DNA from: Fistularia commersonii
Lineage: Eukaryota; Chordata; Actinopteri; Syngnathiformes; Fistulariidae
Direction of reading: 5' to 3'
Assembly: GCA_037954325.1 (NCBI GenBank)
Contig: JBBMNZ010000002.1
Location: 11,346,679 to 11,410,678, forward strand
Length of the DNA: 64,000 nt
In this document: piece by piece, positions 48,201 to 61,314 of the stretch
Numbering within the stretch: position 1 is the stretch's first letter
Layout: every line of letters starts with the position of its first letter
The notes under the pieces: generated by a model
What the model saw: the letters and a program-made list of their open reading frames with translations, nothing else
Database searches by the model: none
Told to the model about the DNA's origin: nothing
Position numbers and translations under genes: made by a program

Positions 48201-50768
48201 CAAATTATCTTTTAAATTGTCATTTGCCAGCTGAAGAAAATGGAAGAATCCCATCAAGAGGCAACAGAGAAAGAGGTGGAAAGAATCTTGGGATGCCTGA
48301 GGCGTTATCATCAAAATGATCGTGAGTTTTAAGATCCCCTAAAAAAGAATGTGTTCATTTATGGTTTGCTAATTTGATTTTGTTTACATTTCAGCAACAA
48401 CACCAATATCATATTATGAGTTTGTTATCGATCCTCACTCATTTTCTCGGACGGTAGAGAACATTTTCCATACCTCTTTTCTAATCAGGGTAAGTTGCCT
48501 ATAAATACAATTTATCAGTACATTTCTGCCCTCCGGATTTCTGCCAAACCAATGTGTTTGTGTTTCAGGATGGCTCTGCTCGGATGTATGTGGATGATGC
48601 CAAATTACCTTGTATAGGTAGGAAAGGAAATACATGTGATTTTACCTTATTGACACAGTGGATTAACATAGAAAATGCACTTCAGGTTCCTTTCAGTGAC
48701 TCAAGTATCGGGGCTTCTGTTTAAGGTCTAGCTGAAGAGGAGGAGGTGGAAGCTGGAGAGTCAGACAGCCGTAATCAGTGTATTGTTTCTATCAGTCCCA
48801 AAATCTGGAAGGTGAGCAAGTCTTGAATTTACTTTGGTTTACTTTGGTAGTTGCTTTTATTTTACAGAATTACTATCCTGTTACAGAGCCTCATTTGTCT
48901 GATAGCAGAAGACATCCCCACATTAATTCTGTAATTTTAGATTTGTCCCTTTTGAATGTTGGCATCATCAAACTAAACATGTACAGTATTTGAGTACTGT
49001 ATTTTTTGCACTATAAGGCGCACTTAAAATCAATTTTCTCAAAAATCGTCCATGCACCTTATAATCCCATGCACCTTATGTATGAAGTCTTGTTGTGCTT
49101 ACTGACCTCGAACCAATTTTATGTGGTACACTGCGCTCAAAAATCCGTCAAAAGGTTTTCATGCGCCTTTGGTAAGCAACAAAGCCGCTCTGCTTGAGTG
49201 ATTACCCTAACACTGGGATGTTGTATGAAAGTCGGTCCTTGGTTGACTATGGGTTGCAACGTAAGACAACGTTGGATAACTGATTATGTAGTGCTGGAAT
49301 ACGACGTTGTTCCAACCTCACACCAACTTCAGATGCCCGCCATTGCTGGCAACGATAAATCCATTATAGAACAGTACGTAGTACGCTTACCTCTGCCACT
49401 TTTTGTAATACCGGTACATATTGTGCTTCAACATAATATTACTGTACATTTGTGTGTGTGAGTACCCCCCAAAAACGGCACCTGTAAAGAAACATGCTTA
49501 CAAAGCCGAATTCAAACTCAAGGCTATCAGCTGCAAAAGAATTTGACAATGAATCAACAGTATGGATGTGGAGGAAGCAAGCAGATGAACTACGCCAAGT
49601 AAAGAAGACCAAATAGAGTTTCTGAGGGAACAAAGTGAGATGAATAAAGTTCGACTAAATTGACTGTTTAGTTTTGCTTTATATACTGTATGTTTTATCA
49701 TGCACCACATAACGCGATGTGCATTATGTATGAAAATCAACCTGTTCATTCGTATTGCACCTTATAATGCGGTGCACTTATGGTCCCCAAAATACAATAT
49801 TGCAAAATACTGTAATTACTGAGCTTTACCACTGGGAAGAGAAAAAAGTGGTTCTTAATCCCATAGTTGATTCTCTCCACTATGACCTTTTTGAGGTAAT
49901 TATTGTATGTTAATGTCATATTCCAGTATTTCTTTGATTAATGTTGAAACTACATTCCATGTAATCAAATGACTTTGATGATCAATCAAATATTATATAC
50001 TGTTAAAATTAATATTTATATTTTTCTTGTTTATCAAGTCTTTGTATTCCTTTTGGTATTGTCTCCATAGGCTACAGTTTTTGGTTCAATTTATCCACTG
50101 AGGTTGTAAAACAATTGTGTCAGTGCTTTTGGTTCCATATTTCTTCATCATTTGATGTTTAATTAAGGCAGCACGAACACACAGTGAATAGCACTTGTGC
50201 CTCAGAGCAAGAAGGTTCCTATTTCAGTTCTTATGTGGCCTTCCAGCATGGAGTTTGCATATTCTCCCCATGTTTGCAAGTCTAAGAACGTTTCAATTGA
50301 AGAACCTAAATCCCACTAATGTCTCTTATTTGGCCCTGTGATAGCCTTCCTCTTGCTAATAACATCTTGGACAGGCTTGAAGTGACCCTGACTGCAGGAT
50401 AGGCACAATAGATAATGAATGAATCAGCATTTTGTTCAGACGGACACTGCTCACCTGCAGTTTGATGGCTTTGTGTTTTATCTTAGATACAATGTGACTG
50501 CACAAGTTCATAGAGATTTCTGCCAGACTCCTATCTGGGTTATCCTGCACACCTTGCCTAGTCACTTCTATTCCATTAAAGACACTTAGACCCTTCCATG
50601 TGGGAAGAGATAAATCTGAGTGAGACATCGTGAGAAGGAAGCTGAGATGAAAGAAACACCTGTCTGGTTGAAATGATTTGTTGTTTTCATTGTGTCTTTC
50701 AGGAGCTTATAGATGCCTTTGCCATCACAAACACGATGATTCAGCCTCCCAGCATGCAGACTGAGTGA
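45250..50768 (+). CDS. nsmce4a: NSMCE4A (Nse4 kleisin of the SMC5/6 complex), ten coding exons
   Basis: Kleisin-type subunit that bridges the SMC5 and SMC6 heads and binds NSMCE1/NSMCE3; the nuclear complex acts in homologous recombination repair and replication-fork stability. Coding exons: 45250-45454, 45544-45624, 45874-46004, 47325-47485, 47624-47723, 48231-48321, 48395-48489, 48569-48617, 48726-48811, 50703-50768. They total 1065 nt, in frame, giving 354 residues (human about 385). The N-terminal helical motif REIRTKYRDLINSVQ with NREDIL is the Nse4 SMC6-binding region. KKMEESHQEATEKEVERIL and FVIDPHSFSRTVENIFHTSF belong to the Nse4 C-terminal winged-helix domain and agree closely with the human protein as recalled. 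ATG 45250 is the first in frame that leaves a normal acidic, disordered N-terminus; an upstream frame reaching 45187 crosses the acceptor. The downstream neighbour tacc2 matches the human 10q26 order. Confidence 0.96.
46124..46737 (+). mobile_element. Non-autonomous hAT element with perfect 8-bp duplication
   Basis: A 614-bp element in nsmce4a intron 3. The left end CAGGGGTCAGGAACC and the right end GGTTCCCGACCGCTG are near-perfect inverted termini. The octamer GTTTAAGC is present on both sides (46116-46123 and 46738-46745) without a mismatch. Sub-terminal 'gagagccat' and 'gagccatttatggctcgcgggcc' blocks are typical of a Charlie-like hAT family. No transposase frame remains. Confidence 0.9.
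48997..49797 (+). mobile_element. Decayed pogo/Tigger (Tc1-mariner superfamily) element
   Basis: About 800 bp in nsmce4a intron 9. The left end CTGTATTTTTTGCACTATAAGGCGCAC matches the complement of the right end, which reads TTGTATTTTGGGGACCATAAGTGCAC. Both are flanked by TA (48995-48996 and 49798-49799). The internal stretch about 49498-49620 encodes the remains of the N-terminal HTH of a pogo-type transposase (KAEFKLKAIS, then AAKEFDNESTVWMWRKQADE with RQVKKTK), split by a frameshift and ended by a stop. It is inactive. Confidence 0.8.
50163..50425 (+). repeat. Teleost-wide interspersed repeat (sense copy)
   Basis: Begins 'aaggcagcacgaacacacagtg' and runs through 'agcatggagtttgcatattctccccatg' to 'gaagtgaccctgactgcaggataggc'. 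These are the complementary blocks of the copy at 28919-29150. Lies in nsmce4a intron 9, downstream of the pogo element. Confidence 0.55.
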
Positions 50769-50968
50769 TGGGCCTGCCAATTTATGTTTGCTAAAACTGT
50801 ACAGTTTGGGGTTTTATGTGTCTTTTGCTGTGTTTTTTTTTTTTTTTATTTGATTTTTTTGATAAAGATAATACTTGCCAGAACCAAGTCTGATTGTAAT
50901 ACTGACTTCAGGTCACATAAACTGAGTTGCACATTGAAAAAATGTTTCCTATTTTTAGATATTTGAGT

Positions 50969-50974
50969 AATAAA
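50969..50974 (+). terminator. Polyadenylation signal of nsmce4a
   Basis: AATAAA 200 nt after the nsmce4a stop codon, followed by a T-rich, GT-containing downstream element. Confidence 0.7.
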
Positions 50975-52364
50975 AGAGAGACACTTTGTTATTGTAGTTG
51001 TGTTATTCTTGCCACAACTTGATATAAAAATGTAAAAGATAACTCGTCACTAATTGTGGGTGGAATAAGTGCTCTATGTATCCCATCCTAGTAGTTTATA
51101 AATATTTTAGTGTTTCAAGAGAGTCAGCGTGGACCAATCAGCTAAGCATCTGACATTCAATGCATCCATGTCATAACTGGCTTTCTACTCTTAAAGGCGG
51201 CAGTGACCTGGATGACCATGTGAATATTCAGTTTCCAGTCTCTGTGAATTGACCATGTGCATTTGTAAAAGTACAGGTAAAACAATGTCATTTATTTCAA
51301 TGTCACTGATCCCATGAGAAACCATTGAGATAAAGCTATGTGTTTCTGTGTTGGATGTCTTGCTAAACAGTTTCAAAGTTATGATGAATTTAGATTGGTT
51401 TTCTGAAAATCTGCACATCCTAACCCCTAAAATTTAGGTACTAAAGAAAGGTGGCCCAACATTATCCAAGGGAAATGTGGCAGACAAGTGTCTCGAACAA
51501 TCACACCTCAACAACTTGACCTCTCCAATGCTGTCTGCGGTTAGGTCAAAGGTGTCTCCAAGCTCTGGTTTGGTGAACCCTTTAAGTCCTCTGTTTCCAG
51601 TTGATGTTTTGGCAAGGACATTATGTTATTTACTGCAAGGAGAATGGGGATGTGTGTAAGAAATGTGGGGCAGTTTATGAATGTATAGATTGTCACATTC
51701 CACTCAAGTATTTAACTGATTTATTTTCTATACCTGCTAAAAGAACAATTTTAAGATGGGCGGGGGGCAAGCAAGATTTATAGACCATGGCTTTTTTCGA
51801 AACCAGTCTAATCTGAAATTGATCAAACGCCAGATTGGTATAAAAACCTAAATCTGCAAGTGAAAACAGCAGAAACTGACTTCACATTCATCATTTATTT
51901 CTTTGGAAATATATATTGAAAATAATTTATATGCTATAATTTTCCTCCTGCTGTATTTTGAAAGGCCGAATTGGTGGTGTGATTAGATATATTTGGGTAA
52001 ATACACTGGAAACATCGTGATTCTAATCATCGTGATGTATCACCATCATCCTGCAGTCCCCGAGGCCTTTTAAAGAGGCAGGCATTCTTTCTACTGCCTC
52101 CCATCTTCCTCTCTCCCACTCTGATCATTTTCCCTCCAAAGCTGTGGCTCAGTGCGCTCATCCTCACAGTGATGTAAGATCCATATTAGGCTGAAAAGAG
52201 TAGCTTCCCCTCTCTCATTTTTATTCGGTTAGGTTCCTTATGTAATGTGGATTTTACATAATAATGGCTTGAAAAATGCAGATCATTTAATAGGGACTCG
52301 GGCGTATGCACATACACTTGCAGCTGCTTCAAAGATCTGGCAATGCTGAGGCTGACTGATAACG
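50975..52364. other. Intergenic spacer nsmce4a-tacc2
   Basis: No exon, RNA gene or transposon recognised. Short frames around 51477-51783 resemble nothing known. Confidence 0.45.
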
Positions 52365-52475
52365 ATGCAGTTCTGCAGGAAGGTACTCTGCAAGCCGTGT
52401 AGTGCCAGAGTCACTTCACCAGAGGAGGACATGGAATACAAGATGGGGAATTGCATCGGAATTCCACACAGCAAG
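52365..52475 (+). other. tacc2: Candidate alternative first coding exon of tacc2 (MGNCIG type)
   Basis: An open frame runs from an ATG at 52365 (A at -3) to a clean donor (CAAG followed by gtaaac) at 52475/52476, ending exactly at a codon boundary. It encodes 37 residues: a Cys-rich start (MQFCRKVLCKPC), an acidic stretch, and then MGNCIGIPHSK from an internal ATG at 52443. The phase is right for joining the tacc2 exon at 56314. The last 11 codons are exactly as long as the main first exon at 55619 and share its MGN start. Gly2 with Cys4 would suit N-myristoylation plus palmitoylation. This is inferred from phase, position and motif only; no transcript evidence was available. Confidence 0.4.
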
Positions 52476-55400
52476 GTAAACAGGAGCAAAATGATTGCCT
52501 GTATGTGTGTGTGTCTCTGTGTATGTGTGTGTGCACAGAAAACATGCAGGGATATACTGATGGGGACTCTACTCAGGCACCCAGGGAGAAGGTGTGCTGG
52601 AGTGTTGGAGGAGGGGCGATGTCAGGAGCAAATTACCACTGGGGAAAGTAAGGAAGAGGAAAGGAGGACCTAAAGGGTGACGCTGGGATTTTGTGAAGGA
52701 TGGATGGGTAGAAGGCAGGCCAGAATCTTTAGAATGATCCCAGACCTGCAAGGCTAAACTAACAGCCATCTGAAGCCATAAATAGATAAAATGACTGTAA
52801 ACAGAAATGAAAGATGTATTCAAAAAGTGTGCTTAAAACCTCTTGATTGAGAATTCGGATGATGAGATGATACTGTTTTTTTTTTTTTACTGCTTATTAG
52901 CTCAATACAGCGGGCAACTCTGTGTTTTTCTCAAACATTAAAACATATTTGGAGATGCATCAGAGGAACAAATTGGGTTTAGATGTGAAGTGACATCATT
53001 CATGGATGTATTTGCTGTTGGTTTGAAATTGAAGGAGAGCTAAAGGCGTGATAAATATTAGGTAATCCTTTTTATATGATTGAGGCATGAGCTAGAGGGT
53101 CAAACAAAACATACACAGTGCAGTGTTGCCTCAGACCTTGTGTCCTGATCAGCTGACTCTTGGAGCAGGTGACCCACACTCCCCTCCCCACACTAATACT
53201 CTGAGTAGACATGGCCTCGCCAGCTCTTATTTGGCCCCCTACTTTTCCCTCCACATAACCCTATCCCCGTGTCTCCTTGTGCCCTGTGTCCACCTCAGCC
53301 GCCTATCAGCCCCCTGCAACTCTCTGTCCTCCCCACCCACTCAACCTTCATCCCAAAAATAGCAGCAAAAACATCGGGGCTCCTCTGGAAGGGACAGGCT
53401 CAAACATTGGTCAAGAAATCTGACAGTAAACATTGACTGGAAGAAATTGTAAAAAAATCTTGAGGGAGAAATTCATTTGCTGTGGTGAGTAGTTAAAACT
53501 GAGGCTTTGGTACAACTTTCGCTGGTGTCTTTGATACAGGCTTTTTCTCATCAGCCTTTTCTATTTCTATCAGGTGGATAATAGTATAGTGATAGAAATT
53601 GTATACAGTTCTGCAAGACAGTATACAATTTACAAGTTAGGAAATGCTTTTATTTTCAGAGATTGTGGTAGGAACGTATGTGTTTTTAGTTTTGGTGATT
53701 CCTGAGGTTCCCTCCAATTCAGAGATCATATGCATGACAGGAAACAGTAACTTTATACTGATGATGTTTCGGCAGGGGCTATCATCCAAACCCATGGCCT
53801 TAAAAGATGATTTACACTGAATGATGGACAGTCTGATGATGAGGTGACAAGGGACCTGGGAAGATTCTCATCGCAGTACTTTTTGCACTCGGAGAAAGCC
53901 CTTTAACACTGATGCTAGTTGAAGTGTGTGCGCATACAAACATTCACGATGTGGAAGCTGAAATTACATCCCATTTACACAAATAGCAGGCAAGCAGGCC
54001 GAGGGTAAATGCACCACTCCAAACATTATAATATAATACAGATAATAATTCAGCCATCACAGTCCTATCGCAGTGGAACAAAAATAACTCAAATCAAAAA
54101 TAGAGAAACCCTTTCTTAAGCAATGAACTATTCAACTGTACTTAGTTACTTGTGCTCTACCAGTATTTTTTCATTTAATTTGATACTATGTTTCATCAAT
54201 TACATCAATTACCATTACTTTTTGGCAGCTTTACGACTGTTTTATTATTATTATCATTATTATTATTATTATTATTATTTTCTTTGTTCTTCATTAATTG
54301 ATTCATTTTAATTTTTCAAAAGAAAAGAGTTGCCTTTTTTACCACAAAGGCTGTGTAACAAAAACACATTTGTTACATATTTATATGCAAAGTAGTTCTG
54401 TTATTGGAATTATTCCACACACATTTGCTAACATTGTCATAGTCTTGCAAGAGTAACACATGTTTGGTCTTGCAGAATTATTTTGTGATAAAGTCATGTA
54501 AAATGCAATGTTATATGACAATAATATCACACTCTGCTTAATGGTTTACAATTTCTCATAATTGCATAATAGATTTTTTTTTACCTTTGTTATCGAAACA
54601 TTCTTAACATTCTTATTCTTGGGACATTTACTTGTAATTGAGCGGTGTTCTACATAAAAAGACTGTGCACTTCATATACCTCTGCATTTATCTTCTACAT
54701 CTACGTTTATCTTCTACATTTTTTGTAACCGAATGTGCACAACATATTGTGCACGAGACTGTAATAAAGTCTGACAGCACCTCAGATGGGGACACATCTC
54801 TATTTATAATACGCTGCATATCCAGGTCAGTGCTTTTCTTTCTGACTAAACAGCAAACAGCCCTTGCAGTCATATGAGACATACATAAACAGCCTCTCTG
54901 CAGAATGAGTGTTTCATGTTGCTGAGCTACAACATATAAACAATGAAAAGTCCTTATTTGGGTGCCATATAAAAGCATGATGTAATCAGTTGCCCTCCCT
55001 CTGAAATCTGCCCATGGGTAATGCCTTGCTCTTTACATGCTTACTTTCAATGTAGTAGTCTGTCAGTATTTGCATTTTACATATGAGTATGTCAAGTCAG
55101 GAGGAGTAATGGTATGAATTATCTACTTGCAGAGCAGAATGATATGACTAAGTTTCATTACATCTACAAGGTGACAATATTCATGCATAGTATTATAAAC
55201 AAGAGGATACTTGCATTCTAGGAAATGAGTTTCAGCATGTCTCAGCTTGTCAAAACAACTTATCAGTGCTGAATTGTTGAAAGCATCCTAAAAGCCGCCA
55301 GTAAAGTTATCACTTTGAATCACATGAAAGTTATTGTATGCTTAAAAGTGTTTTAAGCCCCTATCAACAGAGCTCCTTGAGGGAGGTCCCCAATCACATG

Positions 55401-55618
55401 TTACAATTCTCTAAAAGTCCATTCACACTAAAAACATTCTTTCTCTGCAATTTCAACCTCATACCACAGACCTGTAATCCTTTGGCGCACAAAGCGACTG
55501 AGACAAGTCACTTCAGCTGCACGTACTGTGCTGATCCTGGGAATGGCAGTGCGCTGATGGTCCTTCTGTGTTAGTCTCATTTGTCCCTCGGCGTTAGTAT
55601 CATTCATCCAGATGAGCC
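52476..55618. other. Non-coding region upstream of tacc2 main start
   Basis: A TG-rich stretch follows the candidate exon (about 52500-52535). Beyond it I see no coding exon. If the 52.4 kb exon is real, this is a tacc2 intron. Confidence 0.4.
54241..54280. repeat. (TTA)n microsatellite
   Basis: About 13 TTA units with one interruption. Confidence 0.85.
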
Positions 55619-58600
55619 ATGGGGAATGAGAGCAGCACAACCGAGGCTTTGGTAAGGTCAAGTTCACTACCAGCAAAGGTTTTTATTGTTGTTTACTACT
55701 TTTCTTGAGCTCTCTCATGCACAGAGATCCTAGAGGATTCACATAATTACTCACTGTTAACTTAAGTAAAGCGCACAGGTTGTCTTCATAGCTGTAGTAT
55801 GTACATTCATGTCCAACTGTATCTTGTCTAATGAGAATTTAGATTAAAAATTTAGGCCCTGTTAATGGTTAGCAGGTGTAAATACAAGATATTTACCCAG
55901 ACACAATGTTTACTGCAGTGCACGCTGCTTCTTTCAGGTCTTGGTTTCTTACAAGGCTAGAATCCCTTTATTTATTGATTAATTTGTCTTTATTAACATA
56001 TGTGATTTGAAAAAGTAATTTATATGTAATAATTTTGATTATTTTTCAGTTTTTTTTTTCTGTTGTTTTTGCCAAATATGATTCAAACAACCAAGCTTTG
56101 GAATCCAGGATTATCTTAATGAGATTAATATTTGTCTCATGAGCTTAAGAGAGTACGGGTAAACACAAATCTAACGTTGTTTGCACCTATGTAGCAAAGA
56201 TAGAAAAAAAGAAAAAAAAGTGCGACATATTCCACTGCTAATGCAGAGATAAAGTTCATCAAACCACTGTGTAATTTACAACTCCAGTTGAACCGTTTTG
56301 ATTCCCATTTCAGCCAGAAGAGGACGCTCCAGACAATGTTGTTCTGTTTCCACCTCAGGAAAGTTTGAAGGTAGAGCAGAAGTGTGTGTGTGTATGTACG
56401 TGTGTTTGTGTGTGTTTGTGTGTGTATGTATGTGTGGGGGTTTGTGTTTGCTGGGACATATAGTGTGTGTTAGGAAGCGCACGCCAAATATCTTATTTCA
56501 CAACAGGCTGTTTTTGTGGAATACTAGAGACATTTTTTCAACATTACAATTAAAGCACTGTTTTTTTTCTTAGTTCAGATGTGTGTAACAAATAAATCCC
56601 CTCTTATTTCTACTGATAGAAGCAGACATTCGCCCTTCATTCTACATTTTTGAGTGATTTGAGGAGAAATCCACGTATGATGTATATTATAGATGGTAAT
56701 ACATTATGCAAAATGTTTAATTGGGTTTTTGACACAGAAGGAGTAGGTGAAATGAAAAATGAAATCATGCCATTCAATAGCAATTTTAAGATAATACCAT
56801 ATATTCTTATATTTGATATGGTATAGAATATCATATTAGATACACAACATAATAACTGTGTTATTAATATTCATCATTATACTTTGAGTCAATGTGTTGC
56901 CAATTGAAAGGTAATTCCTTCCATATTTTAAGGTAATCTCTTGTTGATTCTTGTTGTTTGCGTTATTTTGGTAGCTTCATTATTTCCAGAGATTTGCTGC
57001 TTATTTTTAAGCACCATGCTACTTATCTCAAATGTGGCTGTTTACTGATGGAATTCTTATTTATCTGAAAAAGAAACAAGTGGATAAGATAAAATTTGCC
57101 AACGCTATGTGCGAAGATTTTTTTATTTATTCATGTTTTGATTTAGACAGTTAAATCATGTATCACTATTTTTGACATACGTAAACAAAACATTAACAAT
57201 TTGATGATACAGCTAGAAGGTCCCATATACAGTACTGAAGAGCTTAATATTGCCCTGCCCTAATTAAGTGTTTAGAATAAGAATAAGTCCTGATAATAAG
57301 GGAACTATTGCTGGGAAGACGGGCATTATACACAAAATAAATCCTGAAGAGATTCACTTTTCTGTTACTTCAATATGCAAACTGTCAATACATTGCTGGG
57401 CTGACATCCAGTTTTCTAATAGTGTTTTAATTATACCTCCTGAGGCAAATGTTGTGACATGTACTGTGTTGATGCCAAACACTCAGGCTCAAAGTTTGTT
57501 GAGGGAGGACCATTCAACAATGTATGTAGGTCTATATATGCGTAAATGTATTCGTGTCTGTGTGCATGCGTGTGCACGTGTAATAGTAACCAAAAGACTC
57601 TTGCTGTGTAAACTGATCCTCCCTTGGAGGGTCACAGCAGGCCTGACTCTTGGCCTATTTCCCAACATTCACCTGCAGAGGCAGTGTCAGTCAGTCAGAG
57701 CTGCCAGCATAGAAACAGAACATTGGAAGAAGGGAGGAGGCTGGAGGAGCAGAGGTGGGAAGGGAGGATTAAACAGAAGGAGGCGGGGGTTACTGAGTGG
57801 AGAGTTTACAGTAAAGGGGGAGGAGAATGCTAAGCACTACCCTGTGGCCAACCCAGAGTCAAGTCAGTCACCCTCAGGAGTGTGAGGAAGTGTTGTGTTA
57901 CCAGGCCTCCACACTGGAGTGGCTCATGGAAATTTAACAGGAAGGTCCATCGGCAGCAGCAGCAGCAGAGGACAGGACTGTTTTGGGATGGGGAGAAGCT
58001 GGAGCGTTATTAGGAAGTGTTACAGCCTGTCACAGCGTCTGACCCCCCCCCTTCAAAACACAGATGCGGCCTGTAGAGAGAGCAGGATAGAAGGATAGTG
58101 AGGAGGCTGCATTGCACTAGAGTCACCTTCAGCACACTGCTGGGTAAGTGCAACATAGAAACACTAATCAAACCAGAAGGGTGTATTTACAAAGAAAAGT
58201 GTCTAGGACTTCATCTTCCTGTGTGTTACTCACAGAGCAAGTGAGGGCATGTACCCGCTGCTCCTGCTGTCTTTGTTAACAACAGTCAAATGTGAAGAAT
58301 TACAGTTGTGTTAGCACATGACTACTGATACATTAAATGGTTCTTACTGAATGTGACCGGTGGAAACCTTCAAGTGCTTCCTGTTCGTGTCCTGTTTATT
58401 AATCAATAACAGAATGTGTCTGTGTGTAAGTTAAGCGGAATGAAAAAAAAGCTCTGCACTTTATCACCTCAGCAACCTTACATACACGACCTCTTATTTT
58501 ACCGTCATTTTAAGGGGGAAAAATAAGGGTATAAACTTGTTTCTACTTCTGTAGCGCATGTCATTTTTATTGTTGCAAAGTTAGTTTTGAGTGAACATCA

Positions 58601-61262
58601 GTCACACTTTCCACTGTCGCCTTGGTCATTTTTCTTGACAAGATAAAACTATTGTTGGAAAACAGGAAACAAACCCATGACAGCATACAAACATCATGCG
58701 ACAATCCTCTTGTCATTTTTCCATGCAGCTTAAATCCGATTCCAATGTTAATATAGACACGGTAATCAAAGATTTCCCTAGTGAGTGGCACTTACCTGAA
58801 GTTTCTTTATATGTGGCTCTTTATGGAAAAGTCTCATCAGCATAGCAACAGAAGTCTACAAAAGTAAAGTCTACAAGTAAAGATAGCCAAAAGTAGCTAT
58901 GAAGATGAAAACATAAAATGAACGTCTCCCAAACTGTCCATTTTTCATTTTCATAGCCAACACTTGCCGATTACGCTTATTATTTATAGATTTATCCCTA
59001 CTCACTTATCTATTTCTTTTCTGCTAGCACCCCATCAGATCATCTGGCTTCACTGTGGACAGAAAAGTAAAAATTTCATCGCAGGGGCAAACATGTTTCC
59101 TGACTGTGGAAATAATAACAAACGCTTTGAGTCCTCGAATGTGGGTTATATTATGATATAATATAGACCATATTATTTCAATAATTGGTGTTTCTCACAA
59201 CTGCGGTAATACGTGTGAGATCACTGAGTGAGCCTCCTCAGTACAATCACATCCTTTCATTAGTCTCCGATTAACACATCCTAAAACTAAACAATTGATC
59301 TTCAGCTGGAGCATGACCTCAGAGATGACAGACTGAAGACAATAGTGAACCATGACAGGAGAGCAAGATAGTTGATTCTTGTTTTAATGTTATTTAATTT
59401 CCATTTCATTCGTTTGGTTATTTTATATGACTGCATGCTTTCTCCCATCATTGATAATGATGGGTTGCATTTGACTCTTGAAATTATTTCAATGTCTGCA
59501 TAAGAAAACTTTCACCAATACGTGTTACAGACACATTCAAAGTTAGTCTGTATCTATATGGGTCTGAGTGCACCTTCATACCTGTAATTACACCTAGTTG
59601 TATTCATTAATCTTTAGTATTAATCTTAATATGTGGATCCACTGCATTTGACTGCAAGGTTATTTTGATCTGGTCCCACAGCTTAAATGGCTGCAGTTAA
59701 ATGCACATGAGAATTCAGGACACTTTTTGTTCCGTGTTCTCTGCCGGTTGTTTGAATTTGTGAACCATAATTGACGGCTTGCTTATCGACTTTGGCTGAT
59801 ATCAAGTATCCTGTTCAACAGGATAGAAGATTCATCTTTGGTGATTACTTTGTCTTCAAACAAAACATGAGACCTCCCTTTTCTTCAATATTTTTTTCCA
59901 CTCTGATTCAGTGATGGAATAAACAAACTGCAACACCTGTGCAATAACTTCATCGAGACAACTTTTTTCAAGATAATGATGCCAAAATGTAATCAAAGTT
60001 GCAAGAATCAGGTCTAATAATAGGAATATATAGTTTCGGATTTCATATTTCTTTAAATTGTCCTTTAACCTCAGTCACAGTATTTGTAGATAAATAAGGA
60101 GACTTTCAAGTAAAGGGACATCATTCTAATCCGTGTATCACTGTTCACACAAACCTGCTTTTATGTGGGTGGAGTTATTTGTTCTTCTTGTTTGGCTTCA
60201 AGCTTTGACTGTAGACTGAGGTGTGTTTTCCTAAAACTCAGCTCAGACACATTAAAATACACACTTAAGTTATCATGTGCGGTTCAGCTATCGCCGTTGA
60301 TCGCCTGGTATGTGATTCCGTGTCTTTCAGGTCGAAGATCACGCTGAGGGTTTGAACCGAAGGGAGAGTCTGCTGTCTCAACCTGTGATTCCAGATGTTC
60401 CTGTCATCACTGGAGTGGAGGAGAGCGGGAGTACAGCAAGAGACCAAGAGGACAAGGAAGAACTGGAGTTCCCCCATGACCTGCTGCCCAGTCTAGACTT
60501 CAGCAGTGAACTAAACATTTGGGAGTCATCACTGGGGTAAGGACGAGTTTCACACGCATCCCCTTAGGCGGCTCAAACCATTAGTTTTTTTGGCTTTTGC
60601 AGGTCTGAACAAATATGGGTTATGAAAATAACTACTGTTTGTCTTCCACGCGTACTTTCTGAGTGAAGCACAAAAGAAAGACACAAACTCGTTGGTTTTC
60701 TTTCCTTAAGTGGGGCCGTCGAATATCACCACTCTGTCTCGGCAAATTTTGATATGCAATATAGTTTCAAGGTTTTTCAGAGTATTCGATTTTCGTTTAT
60801 CGGGGGAAAAACATTAGAGCCTGTCAAGCATCAGATATATAATTTGTAATATAATGCATACCTCGTCACCCGTGCTGTTTTTTTTAACTCTTATTAACTT
60901 CCATATCCGTTGAGGGTTGTTGTTAAACTGAGCCTTGTGCGTGTGTACTGATGGATCCAGAGACTTAGATATCATATTTTGACCATATTTCACATTTAAA
61001 CATATCCATGAAATAAACAACCCCTACTATTATATATTGCAGTAGATTTTAAGCATTTCGGTCCCCAACTGCCACAGAGTTCTGACTTAAAATATTTGTG
61101 AAAGTAATTATTCAGACTGAATCTAGACTTACACCCTGGTAAACCCTAGTCAAACCCATACCATGTGATGTTGCATTTCTATAACAATGCATAGATCATA
61201 GATGCATAGATATAATAATAATTCCACCTGGAAGAATCAAATCCACATAAGAGTTCAAAGTC

Positions 61263-61314
<52 letters not shown>

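Noticed and set aside
51477..51783. Short plus-strand frames between nsmce4a and tacc2
   Set aside because: No recognisable similarity, no splice structure, and mutually overlapping frames.
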